The notes beneath the pieces were generated by a model. The model searched no databases, was not told the origin of the DNA, and saw only the letters and a program-made list of their open reading frames with translations. A stretch of 64,000 nt of DNA from Cyclospora cayetanensis. Taxonomy: Eukaryota > Apicomplexa > Conoidasida > Eucoccidiorida > Eimeriidae. The translations under genes and the position numbers were made by a program. Shown one piece after another: positions 1 through 10,100 of the stretch. Location: contig NW_020312768.1 in the NCBI RefSeq assembly GCF_002999335.1, positions 62,001 to 126,000 of the forward strand, in the 5' to 3' direction. Each line of letters begins with the position of its first letter. The first letter of the stretch is position 1.

Positions 1-1557
1 AAGCAGACGCGGCGTCAAGCAACTCGCTGTCTGCCTCCCCTGGCTCCCCGTAGAGCCCTTGATGGATTAAGCGCTGCTCCTCTCGCCGTTTTTCCTCCCG
101 TTCCTCCTGCTGCAGCCGCTCCTCCTGCTGCAGCCGCTCCTCCTGCTCACTTCTCAGCTCCGTGACATGGCCTTCTTTGCGTTTCTGGGTGTCTCTTTGC
201 CGCCGTCTTGCTGCTCCGTTCTGCCCCTCCAGGAGCAGCTGCCGCTCCCGCCGCTGCAGCCGCTCTCTCTGGTAATCGAGCTGCGCAAGGACCTGCTGCT
301 CCTGCTGTACATACGCCGCAAATATGCGCGTATGCGCATGCATCAGCAGCGCTAAATCCTGAGGGTTGCAGCGGGGGAGCAGTCCCCCTGAGGCAGCAGC
401 AGAACGCGAAGCCAAAGCCAAGAGCACCAAGAAGGGCAAGGAGATCGTCGAGCTGCTCTCGCTGATCTCTGTGTTGCGCTGCGGCACAAGGACGGACTTG
501 GATAGCGCATGCAGCAGCAAAGACTGCTGTTTTGGAGTGCTACGTTGCACCAGGAGTAACCCCCGACGCGCATACCTGCAGACAACAAAGGCACATCCTT
601 TGCATGCGTTGCTGCCGCGATCCTCTGGAGCCAAAGAAAGGAGACACTTTGGGCAAGGCAGGGCAAAGCAAAGGATTCTGAGGATCGCTCAGAGACGCCG
701 TAGCATGCGGAGTCTTACCTCTCCATGAGCTGCGCATCCTTCGTTAAGGCATACAGTCTGCACAGGCAGGCAGTTGCTGCAAGGAGTCTCGCATCAGCGC
801 TCTCTGGGGTGTACAGAGATCCAGACTTGATGAGATCGGTACCTGCTGCAGCCGCAGAGTTGATCGAAACTGTGGCTGCTGATGGATGCAAAGGGTTGCG
901 TATCGGCCGTTCCATGGAAACGCGCTTGTGCTTTCGTGTTTGCTGTTTGCTGCTGCTGCTACTGCTCTTGTTGTTTCTGCTGCTCCTCTCGTTGGTCCTG
1001 CTGCTCTTGCTGCTGCCACGACTGTTGCGTATTTGCGTGCTGAATGCAGCAACAGCAGAACCGCGCAGCATCAGACGCGACTGCGGCTGCAAGTTGGAGC
1101 CACGCCTGTGCGACAGCAGCAGCAGCATCTTCTTCTCGGCAGTTCTTCCGCTCCTGCTGTACCCCAGGCAGCTACGGAAGCAGGAGTATGGCTGCTTGAA
1201 GAGGATGCCGCCTTTCAGCGCAGAGGGACCGTCCGTGGGAGGCAGAAGAAAGTTGTTTTGCCGCTGCTCTCGACAGCAGCACCAGTGCAACCTGCTCAGC
1301 AGGCGTGTCTGTGAAGAGCAGCCCTCTTGCAGTCGCAGTCCACGGCTTGCCAACTCCATCCTGGAGAGCTCCTTGCTCGACTGCCAGCGGCTGCTCTGTA
1401 TGGTTCTACTTCTTGCGACGCTTGCTTGCACCGCTCCTGGCCTTTGAGTGGAGAAACGGGGGGTCAGGCTGCGTACAGGAGCTGTGTACAGCAGCTGCAG
1501 GGTGCAGAGCGATGATGCTATTCTTGATGGGAATGCGCAGTTTCGGCGAGCGCGCAT
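1..1557 (-). CDS. Coiled-coil protein of unknown function, possibly mitochondrial (3' end beyond window)
   Basis: Two exons are visible. Exon 1 runs 1557-719 and ends in frame after LTKDAQLMER at a GTAAGA donor (718). Exon 2 starts at 575 after a TCTGCAG acceptor; the codon split 2+1 restores arginine and the frame stays open to base 1. Exon 2 begins YARRGLLLVQRSTPK, then has a hydrophobic stretch (LPFLVLLALAS) and a long Gln/Glu/Arg coiled coil (QLDYQRERLQRRERQLLLE, then EQEERLQQEERLQQEE). Exon 1 contains a basic, Ser/Arg-rich stretch (LMLRGSAVAAFSTQIRN) that looks like a mitochondrial presequence if translation starts at the internal Met before LLLLSHRRG. The first ATG at 1557 sits inside an inverted repeat, so the true start is uncertain. 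I do not recognise the family. The reading frame and splice pair are seen; the mitochondrial location is inference. Confidence 0.6.
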
Positions 1558-1595
1558 GCGCCTAAGGGGCCCCTAGAGGGCCCCTCAGGCGCATG
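1555..1595. repeat. Inverted repeat with GGGGCCCC core
   Basis: Arms of about 20 bases beginning CATGCGCCTAAGGGGCCCC are repeated in reverse complement with one or two mismatches around a centre near 1575. It overlaps the first ATG of the minus-strand coiled-coil gene, so in RNA it would fold over that start. It is one of several GGGGCCCC palindromes in the window. Confidence 0.75.
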
Positions 1596-1801
1596 GCGTC
1601 AGTTAGGCGGCGTCCGACTTGTGGCGGTGTAGCGGCGAAAGAAGTCGAACGTCTGCCTCTGTGGAGCGCATTAGGATTCCCAGCAATGGAGAAGATGGCG
1701 TCGCACACGTTCGCCTCTCAAGCTGCGCATGGCTATTGATGTTTTTTGTGTTTTTTCGCCATTTATTTCCGTTCAGGAGCAGCAGCGCGACGTATGGGGG
1801 T

Positions 1802-1839
1802 GGGGGGCCCCCCCTCCTTCGCGAAGGAGGGGGGCCCCC
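1802..1839. repeat. Near-perfect palindrome, G6C7 arms around TCCTTCGCGAAGGA
   Basis: The core TCCTTCGCGAAGGA is a perfect palindrome. It is flanked by G6C7 on the left and G6C5 on the right, so the whole 38 bases can fold into one hairpin with almost no loop. It lies between the divergently transcribed genes at 1-1557 and 2205-3449. Confidence 0.85.
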
Positions 1840-2204
1840 ACGTCGATGGTTCCGGGGGACTGTAGGTACAGCGGGAGAAGGGCGGGTGCACTGCGCTCGC
1901 TTCTCGGGTGTGGTGCTGCTGCTCGGGCGCAGCTTCTTTCATTTATGAAATAAAAATACAGCTGGCGATTGCTGCCGCGGCTGTCTACTACTTCTACTTC
2001 TACTTCAGGTGCAGCACTGAAACGATGGAAGGCGGGAGGGGGGGACGCCTGTACGGCAGCAGCCTTCGGCCTTCCGCCGTCTGCATGGCGGCGGTGCTGC
2101 TGTTTCTGATGCTCCTCTTTACGCCGCCGTCTGAGCTGCAGCTCTTGAGCAGCAGCAAGGGCGGCAGCGTCTTCGCGGCAGCTCAGTGACGCAGGCCTCT
2201 CCGG

Positions 2205-3449
2205 GTGCGCAAGCCACAAGGGAGCGAAGATCGGATCAGCTTGCTGCTGCTCAGCGCTACAGCAGCAGGGAACTCCATCCTCAGCGCTCTTCGGAGGAGA
2301 TCGTTGGCAACGGTAGGAGCAGCGGCTGCAGCCGCCCTTCTTGCCGTAGTCGTCGTCCATAGGGTTCACAAAGACGGCCTTGCACTTCCTACTGCAGCTC
2401 CCTCTTTCCTCATGCAGCCCCCCGACGCGCATGTGCGCTTCCTACTGCACCGACTCCAGCAGCAGCAGATGCAGCAGCACATGTCGCCAGACGCCGACCA
2501 GCAGGCGGAGCAGGCTGAGGTGTACAGGGCAGTCCACGACATCCTCTCCGGCGGGGAGCTGCAACGAGAAAAACGGGCTCAGCAACTCCAACAAACTTAC
2601 GAATTAGTGCACGACAAGAGCAGGGGATTCGCTGTCGCTGCGGCACGAGTACCCCTTGAGTGCGACAGCCCGTCTGATATCGACACGTGTGCTGCTCTGC
2701 TGCTCTCGCTGCAAAAGGAGCTGCTAAGTCCATTGCAGCCGCAATCAGGGAAGCCGCCTGTTCGGCTGGTTGCTGCAGCGCAGAAAACAGCAACAGCGGC
2801 AACTGCAGTATCACCAGCGCCACCCATGGTAGGCGTAATACTGCGCCGACCACTGAGATGGGAGCTGCTGCCGTTTTGCGTCACCTCGCACTGGCGTCCA
2901 TACACTGAGCAGCAGCAGGCCCTTGGAAAGCAGGAGTCTGGACGGCAGGAGCAGTGCAGCAGGGAGGGGGCTTTTCAGCCGCGACAGCAGACCGCTCAGC
3001 AGCAGCAGCAACAACGTCGTGTTGTTGCGGAGGTGTGGCTGTCTCGCGGAGAAGGCCGTGCGAGGGAGTATCTCATCTTGAGACTTTCCGCCGCAGCACC
3101 CGCTGTAAGGGCTGTTGAGGATACACCCCCCTCGAATGCAGGAGGGTCCGCTTCGGATTCGTTGTACCTCGAGGTAATCGCCGTGACAGTGGCTGATGGG
3201 GTGACCTCTGCGCGTCCTCTCCTGAACGGACATGTACTGCTTTCCATTGCCAAGCTGCTTCGCTCGAATCTGCGTGAAATCCAGAGACGTCGGCGGATGC
3301 TCTTGCAGCCGACCGCCCTCTCTAGGGGAAGCAGACCAGTTGCAAGCAGTGGCAGTAGCAGTACCAGCAGACATGCAGCGTTCGTGGGCGCAGCTGCTCT
3401 AGCCCGACCAGTGCAGACTTACAGACAGCCAGGCTGTCCTCCTCGCTAG
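2205..3449 (+). CDS. Membrane-anchored protein, weakly Tim21/Coa1-like; 5' end unresolved
   Basis: The frame is open for 415 codons and ends at TAG (3447-3449). It has no ATG before 2413 and an in-frame TGA at 2187, so either translation starts at MQPPDAHVRF (2413) or an upstream exon joins at the CAG ending at 2194. The N-terminal part has a basic segment followed by a clear single membrane helix (SLATVGAAAAAALLAVVVV, about residues 34-52 of the open frame). Then come Gln-rich stretches, a helix YRAVHDILSGG, and a soluble part with VVAEVWLSRGEGRAREYLIL and SDSLYLEVIAVTVADG. Order and spacing (anchor, short helix, two beta-rich stretches) recall Tim21 and Coa1 of the mitochondrial inner membrane, but identity is too low to assert. 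The C-terminus is Ser/Arg-rich. Coding frame confident, function not. Confidence 0.5.
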   Translation: MRKPQGSEDRISLLLLSATAAGNSILSALRRRSLATVGAAAAAALLAVVVVHRVHKDGLALPTAAPSFLMQPPDAHVRFLLHRLQQQQMQQHMSPDADQQAEQAEVYRAVHDILSGGELQREKRAQQLQQTYELVHDKSRGFAVAAARVPLECDSPSDIDTCAALLLSLQKELLSPLQPQSGKPPVRLVAAAQKTATAATAVSPAPPMVGVILRRPLRWELLPFCVTSHWRPYTEQQQALGKQESGRQEQCSREGAFQPRQQTAQQQQQQRRVVAEVWLSRGEGRAREYLILRLSAAAPAVRAVEDTPPSNAGGSASDSLYLEVIAVTVADGVTSARPLLNGHVLLSIAKLLRSNLREIQRRRRMLLQPTALSRGSRPVASSGSSSTSRHAAFVGAAALARPVQTYRQPGCPPR

Positions 3450-6321
3450 GGAGGCGCCTCTACGTCTGTGTCTGGAAAGGAAGGTCACCTCCTGCGAATA
3501 CGCGGTTACAAGCGAGCGCTTCAGCGGTGCTGCAGGTGCTACAAGGGTCGCTGTCTCTGTGTCTCTGTGTGTATGTGTGTACGTCTGTGTCTGTATGCGG
3601 AGTGTATGGACAGAGGGTGGTTTGGGGAGGTGTGTTTGCCAGCGTGGCTCAAGCCAGAAGGACAGCCCGCGTGACGCTCAGGGGTAAAAGCCAGCTGGAA
3701 AACCCTGAGCCGACTAGAGGCGCTCCTTTGGCACAAACGCGCTAGTGATTGACGAAGAACACGATGCTTTTTAGCCGTTGGTGTGGCTCTTGCTGCCCTC
3801 GTGTGTGTGCGTCTAAAGTCGCCTTAGACACCGCTAGTTGGCTAGATGGGCAATTTCAGCTCAAGAGATGGCGGGGGGAGGGAAGAGACACCGCAGGCAG
3901 TCACACTGAGGGGGCACATGGGACTGTGGCATGAATAAAAATCAACGCGATCTCATGAAGCGGCGTGAGGGCGAGGAGGCGGCGGAGGCGGAACTGTGTG
4001 GTCGGTTGGTGGCAGCAGTCTCAAAGGGTTGGCAAAGGCCGATTGAGGATTCTAAAGCAGCGCAGCGAACAAAGCGCTTTCTATGACTCGGTATTAGTCT
4101 AGTGGGGCCTGGGGAGAGCTGAAAATAGCAGAGCCGAAGCGGAGTCGATAGAGCATTCGATGAAGGCGCCGCCAGGAATAGCAAGCAAATACAATGAAAG
4201 AACCTCTGGGTACAAGCTCTAGAAACGGCGATTTTGACGTCTTCTGCTCCGCTACAGCACCATTCTTAGTTATGGATACGTGTGCTACCAACAGCTCAAG
4301 TTTTGGATGGGGCTTTAGTGGACAGCGAGAGAAAGTAGGGAGCTGCAACGTTCCTCTTTCTAGCTAAGTGCTCTATGCGCTTCAGAAGTGCAATCGCTGG
4401 GCACTGTCAGAGATAACAGACACCCGCGCAGGTAGGTAGGCAGAGGTTCAGATTCTGGAGCGAACAGAGAGATAGAGGGCTACAAAGACGAGAGACAAAT
4501 AGTAATATGATGCCACACACAGCAAAAGTATGCTTCGCGGATGCTGCAGGAAGAGGGGTGTGATGAAGGACGATGAACGCTACAACAAGGATGTGTACTT
4601 TCCAGCCCTAATAAAGAAAATCCCTAGATTGCGCATCATATGATGAATCGATACTGCTGTCATACGCTACGCTACTAAGCAGACAAATTTCGCGCTGACG
4701 CTCGACACTGCTCAAGCGATTCGTGGTAGAAAACTGCTTTTTCTGGCTCCTCTAGAACACACTATGTCACGACACCTGGCACAAAACACCAGCGAAGGCA
4801 TGAGCCACTCCGGATGCAGCGCTACGCTACAACACTGAAGTAAGGCTGCTTGCGTCTACAAGAATCGCGCAAGCGGGCTTGATAAGGTTACCCACTGTCA
4901 GTGGCCTCCAAGTATTTTAGTGGAGGATGCAAATCACGATGCTTGAGGTGTGGCCATGTCATGCGTGGCTGTAAGTCTCTTTCCTGCATGCTAGAATACA
5001 GTATCTAATCCAGGCTTCTCAATTTCTATCTAAGGAATAGAGAAAAACTCTAGTCGACGAAGGACCTTCAATAGAACAGCGTAGCTGTTTACCGCGTTGT
5101 CTTCGCCAGGCAAAGATATGGTGCTTGAATCCAGGATACGTGACGATGTGTCATTCCTCATTGGAGCGATGTAATTTACGGAGGTCATGAGTGAAAGCGC
5201 TAGTATACGGAATGCAGTCTGGGCACTTGCCCTTGGATATATTATGTACAATCCCTGATACGTGACGTAAACCTATCTGTTTCAACAACTCTGAAGGAGC
5301 AACTATGAGGTGCATCGGGGTCTAAACAGATGTATATGCCGCCATGCGTATGCATAAACTCGTTCTTAGTATACACAAGCCTGCGATATTAGTGTACGCA
5401 TCAACTTGAACATGAGATGCGCCCACCATGACCCCTCTATGAGACACCCGAGAAACATTTGGATTTCTTAGAACCCACGAAATATTCTTGGAATCGGCCC
5501 TCCACGTTTACTTTGGTGCTATCTTGAGAACGCCAGCTGCCCGCCAGGCTTCGGCTCAAGCATATCGTTTATTGTTACTTGGTGGTGTGGTCTGCCAAAG
5601 TGAAGTAAACACAGCAGCGCTTCCAGCCTGGAAAGAGTTAAGTACTTAAGACTCTCGGGTTCAGTGCGTAAGACTCTCGATTGCCACAACGACCTTCTGA
5701 TGCTGCAGGGTTAGCCGGGTCGCGTCATGTTGCCATTAATGTAACGATGATGGCACAGTGCTGCAAACTTCATGTGGATGGCTATAACATGTAGGTAGCG
5801 CTGACAGACACATTTAGATGCTGAACCCAATAATATATCATTGTTTTTGGGAATAATGAATAGCGGGTGCTAACAGGAAGAATAATGCGTCATAAGTGTT
5901 ATTTCGAGGCCCAAGTGGCTGCTTATCCTTTTCTTTTAACGTGCACAAATTATTCTTCACCGGTTTCCAAGCGAAATGATTGCGAGATGGAAGTCATGTG
6001 CGTCCTTTGAACTTGCAGTCCATCGAACGCCACATTCATTATTCACCACCTCATGAAAGCTATTGGATAAGAACCAAACACAAACTCTCTGCGTTTTGAA
6101 TTGCGTGCACCTTGTGGTGTGGGGTCCCACAAGCGGCTACAGCACTAAGAGGACACGAGCACATCTCGCCTCTGGGAGGATATCCTAGGCAGTCAAGCTG
6201 CATCTTACAGAAGTGCATACTTTATTGGGTAGCGCCTTATTATGCGATAGGTATCTAAAACACTTAGACTGTCATTATTTTCCTACTCTCGATGCATAGA
6301 GACCTCGGACCCTCCACAATC
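3450..6321. other. Repeat-poor intergenic block
   Basis: About 2.9 kb with more A+T than the flanks, no CAG/CTG tracts after 3.6 kb and no convincing ORF. A short GT-rich tract (about 3555-3600) is the only simple repeat. I see no gene apart from the tRNA at its right end. Confidence 0.6.
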
Positions 6322-6394
6322 GCCGATGTAGCTCAGTCGGTAGAGCGCGAGGCTCTTAACCTCGTGGTCGCGGGTTCGAGCCCCGTCGTCGGCT
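6322..6394 (+). tRNA. tRNA-Lys (anticodon CTT)
   Basis: A complete 73-base cloverleaf without intron. Acceptor GCCGATG pairs with CGTCGGC (one T-G pair) and is followed by discriminator T. The D arm is GCTC-AGTCGGTA-GAGC. The anticodon stem CGAGG/CCTCG holds loop CTCTTAA, anticodon CTT (Lys, codon AAG). The variable loop is TGGTC, and the T arm GCGGG-TTCGAGC-CCCGT carries the canonical B box. A pol III T-run follows. Confidence 0.97.
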
Positions 6395-6405
6395 TTCTTC
6401 TTTGC

Positions 6406-6410
6406 TTTTT
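6406..6410 (+). terminator. Pol III terminator (T5) of tRNA-Lys
   Basis: Five T residues, 12 bases after the end of the tRNA, with shorter TTT runs before them. This is the usual RNA polymerase III termination signal. Confidence 0.75.
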
Positions 6411-7141
6411 CTGAGGTTCTTTCGGGGTTTTAGCGCGTTCTATTTTCTTGAAATAGCTGGGGTCATAACAGTAGCCGCGTTTTCCCCGTTCAAATCACTG
6501 CCAGCCTAGAACTTCACCTGCCCCACGGCGTCAGTGGTGACGGAGGCAACTCGACGGAGGGTTGGTTCTTGCCGGTGTAACACGGAGTTTTCCTGCGCAT
6601 GCTGCTCTTCGATCTGCTTTCCTCACGTGAAGGCATGTGTATTTGTTCGCGTGACAGAAACATTTTAGCATTATCACACCGCCGAACACTGCGAATGCCC
6701 CATTTCGCCGCGAACGGCGTTTGGAAGGACTGCATCGCGAGGTGTACACCGTGGGCGTCATCGACTGAACTATATCGGCATCGGGTGCAGCCTTCTGTGC
6801 CTTAACAGGGCAGCAATTAGGAGGTCGTTTCGCCGTGTGTGCCCACATGCCCTTGGGCCGTTCTGGGGAGCACTATCAGGGATCGATAGATAGAGGCAGT
6901 GTTCGCGGTTCGTTCGAGAGCGTGAGAAACAAACTAAAAATCGCGTTTGAGCAGACACGAGTTCAAGGCGTCCCAAGGGGGGCACTTGGCCCTGGCACGC
7001 TGCACTCGGGGTGACCCTTGTGCCCCCACGACATGCAAGGAGTGCTGAGTTGCACGACAGCAGCATCACAGGCTGTTTCTGTGACAGCAGCTCAGACTGC
7101 ATGACCTCTGGATCCGCCATATCCTGAATTGTCTGCACAGG
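6411..7141. other. Gap between tRNA-Lys and VPS41 3' end
   Basis: No convincing gene on either strand. It should contain the 3' UTR and polyadenylation region of the minus-strand VPS41 gene. Confidence 0.5.
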
Positions 7142-10100
7142 CTACGCCTCCAGCTGTTGCTGGAGTGCACTGGAGTGCCCCCCCCCGACTGCCGTTTTTT
7201 TTGTTGGCTTGCTGTGTGTTGTGGGGAGCTGCAGGGGAGCGAGTTCTAGCCCGTCTCCCCAACTCCCCACACGGCGCCAAGCGCCTCGCCAGGCGGCAGA
7301 AGTAGCGAAGGCACACAGAGAGCAACGCAGCGTTACGGGCAAGTCAGTAGCCTCCCCCGCCTCGTTCCCCCTAGCAGGAGTACAGCTGCGCTGACAGCAA
7401 GTACTGTGCATGCAGTGCCCGCACCAAAAGACCACTATCTTCTCCTTTTCCTTCTGCTGGCACCCCTGCTCCTCCGCCCGTCTCAAATCGTCGTCACTCA
7501 CTAAGGCCTCTCCTGGAATGGAAATCTCTCCAGTTGCCGTTTTTGTTCTCAATTGGCTGACCCAGCCGGCTGCTGCTCGTGTGTCTGCTGCGCCTGCTGT
7601 CGCGTTCCTCGGTGTAGTTGCACGCGGCGTCGTGCTCGCCGATATAGTCGGCGCCGAGGATTCTCCGCCCCATGTAGCTGCTGCTGCTCCTCCTTGAGGC
7701 AGCAGCCAGAACTCGGTGCGCTGCCCTGGCGCAGCAGCTAGCGGCTTGTTGCAGATGACGCAACAGCTAGCCAAGCGCCTTCCTGTGGCTGCCCTCCTAT
7801 CCCCCGGTGCAGCAGCAGCTGCTTCTGCAGACCTTAGCGCACGCGGCGCAAGGTGGCTGCGGCACTGCAACGCGCCAGAGACTCCCGATGCAGAATAAGC
7901 CCCCTTAGCACTCGGCGGAATACTGATAGGGGAACTGCAGTACCCCGACCACACTTGCAAGGGAAGCTTCTCCTCCCTCGCAGCTGCACAGCGTGCTGCC
8001 TTGAGCTGCTCCTGCAGCTCTGCGGAGGAAACGGATGAACGCTCGATAAGCAGCTTCAGCTGCCCCTTGTCTACAACGCCTGCGTCTACACTGCTGCTCT
8101 TGCTGCTTTTGCTGCCGCAACGAACAGTTACGCCTCTGCGTCTGCGGAGGAAGAGTTCCCACTCCAAAATCGCCTTTTCGGCTTGCACGCACTCACAGGC
8201 TGCTTGGCAGACTTCCAGCAGCTGCTGCTGCTGCTGCAGCAGCAGCGCAACACGGCGTTCAATTGCTGGCAGCAGGTGCTGCACAGAGCCAGGAGCCAAC
8301 TGCAGTAATTGCTGACCTAAAGAGAGAGGAAGTAGACACCAACGAGAGAGTACCGTACTGCTGCTGTCGCTGCTGCTAACGGGATTAAGCGCCTCTGTGG
8401 TGCTTGCTCTTTTTGCCGCTCTATCCTTGGCAGCGGCCCCTCCCTTGCTGACATGAAGATGAAGTGATGACAGAGCAGGAGCTCTGTCTAAAGCGTGAAG
8501 CAAGGCTACAAGGAGAGGCGGATTAGAGCTGCAAACGGAGACGATAAGTTTCCAGAGACCTCCTTCATTGGCAGCAGCTTCTGCGGAGTGCTGCTGCCGC
8601 TGCTCTTGGGCATGCGGGGGATGTCGCAGCGCAGCTGCCGCTAACTGGGTGCTTTCTGCTACTTGAACTGCTGCTTCCACGTCATTGCAACGCAGCAGCA
8701 AAAGCAGCAACGCCTCTTCCAATCGACCTTGGCGCTGCAGCAAAAACGCAGCAGCTCGGGGTGTCTCCGGACCAAGAGAAGCGAAGCAAACTTGCAAGTG
8801 CTGCAGCATCTGTTCTGATGCAGCTGCTGCTCCTTGTGTTGCTGCTGCTCCTTGTGTTGCTGCTGCTGATGTTGCTGCTGCTGATGTTGCTGCTGCTTGT
8901 GTTGCTGCTGCTCCTTGTGTTGCTGTCGCTCGAATTGCTGCTGCTTGTGTTGTTGCTGTTGCTTGTGTTGCTGCTGCTCCTTGTGTTGCTGCTGCTGATG
9001 TTGCTGCTGCTCCTTGTGTTGCTGCTGCTCCTTGTGCTGCTGCTGCTTGTGTTGCTGTTGCTCGAATTGCTGCTCCTTGTGTTGCTGCTGCTTGTGTTGC
9101 TGCTGCTTGTGTTGCTGCTGCTTGTGTTGTTGCTGTCGCTCGAATTGCTGCTGCTTGTGTTGCTGCTGCTGCTTGTGTTGCTTTTGCTTGTGTTGTTGCT
9201 GCTGCTTGTGTTGCTGCTGCTTGTGTTGCTGCTGCTTGTGCATCAACAGCTCTTGCAGAAGGTTGGAAACCTTCCAGCTCCTGAGGAGCATCGTTCAGAG
9301 GTTGGAGAGCGTCTGCATCTGCAGCAGCGTCAGGCCCAAAGGAAACAGCATGCTGCTGCCGTTGCTCTTGCAGGTGTGGCGCCTCGCCTCCCTCCTGCAG
9401 CAGCAGGTTATAGGCCTCTTCGTAATCGTAGCTGCCGTCTGCTGAGCGGAGGAAGGTCAGCAGCAAATGAGGTTCGAGGGAGAGGTACAACTTCACCTGC
9501 AGCGGGAGCCAACAGACGCAGCAGCCAAGTTGCATTCGAAGCATGTGCGCGAGAGAAGCGCAGACACCGCAGAAAATCCGCTTTTTCCCCCGTTCCCCCT
9601 CTTCAGGAGAGAGCGAAGGGTGTCGCATGTACCGTGAGCCGCATTTTTGCCTCCACTCTGACAGAGGGGAAGCAGACGCACCTGCAACAATGAGAGACAC
9701 GCTACTGCTGCTGGGCACGCCGAGTAGGCAGCCTTCAAATAGAGATGCAGCAACGCTTGGGCGCACAGGAGATGCGGAACGACATCCTCTGGAGGAAATA
9801 CCAGAGCGCCTCTGCCAGGATTTTTGCTCCGGTGGCGAAAGCCGCTGCTGCTGGAGCAACTGTTGTCGCTTTCACCAGCGTCGCGCGCAGAATTCGCCTC
9901 GCATAGCCACGGCTTAGCGGGATGGGGACGCAAGCACAAGAGAGTCAACGCGTCTGCGGCTTGCAGCTGCAGCAGCTGCAGCGACATACTCGGAACGGCT
10001 GCCGCGAGAGCCGCGGCAGCACTCTCCGGAGTTGGCAATATCCGATTGTTCTCTTCTTCGAATTCGTTGGAGGGGGCTGTGACGCTCCTTTTGTCTGCTT

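Noticed and set aside
8761..9693. Plus-strand 310-codon ORF of VLLLL repeats, and the overlapping QQQHK ORF
   Set aside because: They are other frames of the VPS41 Ala-Thr-Gln repeat. Only the minus frame that joins the conserved helical repeat and RING is supported.
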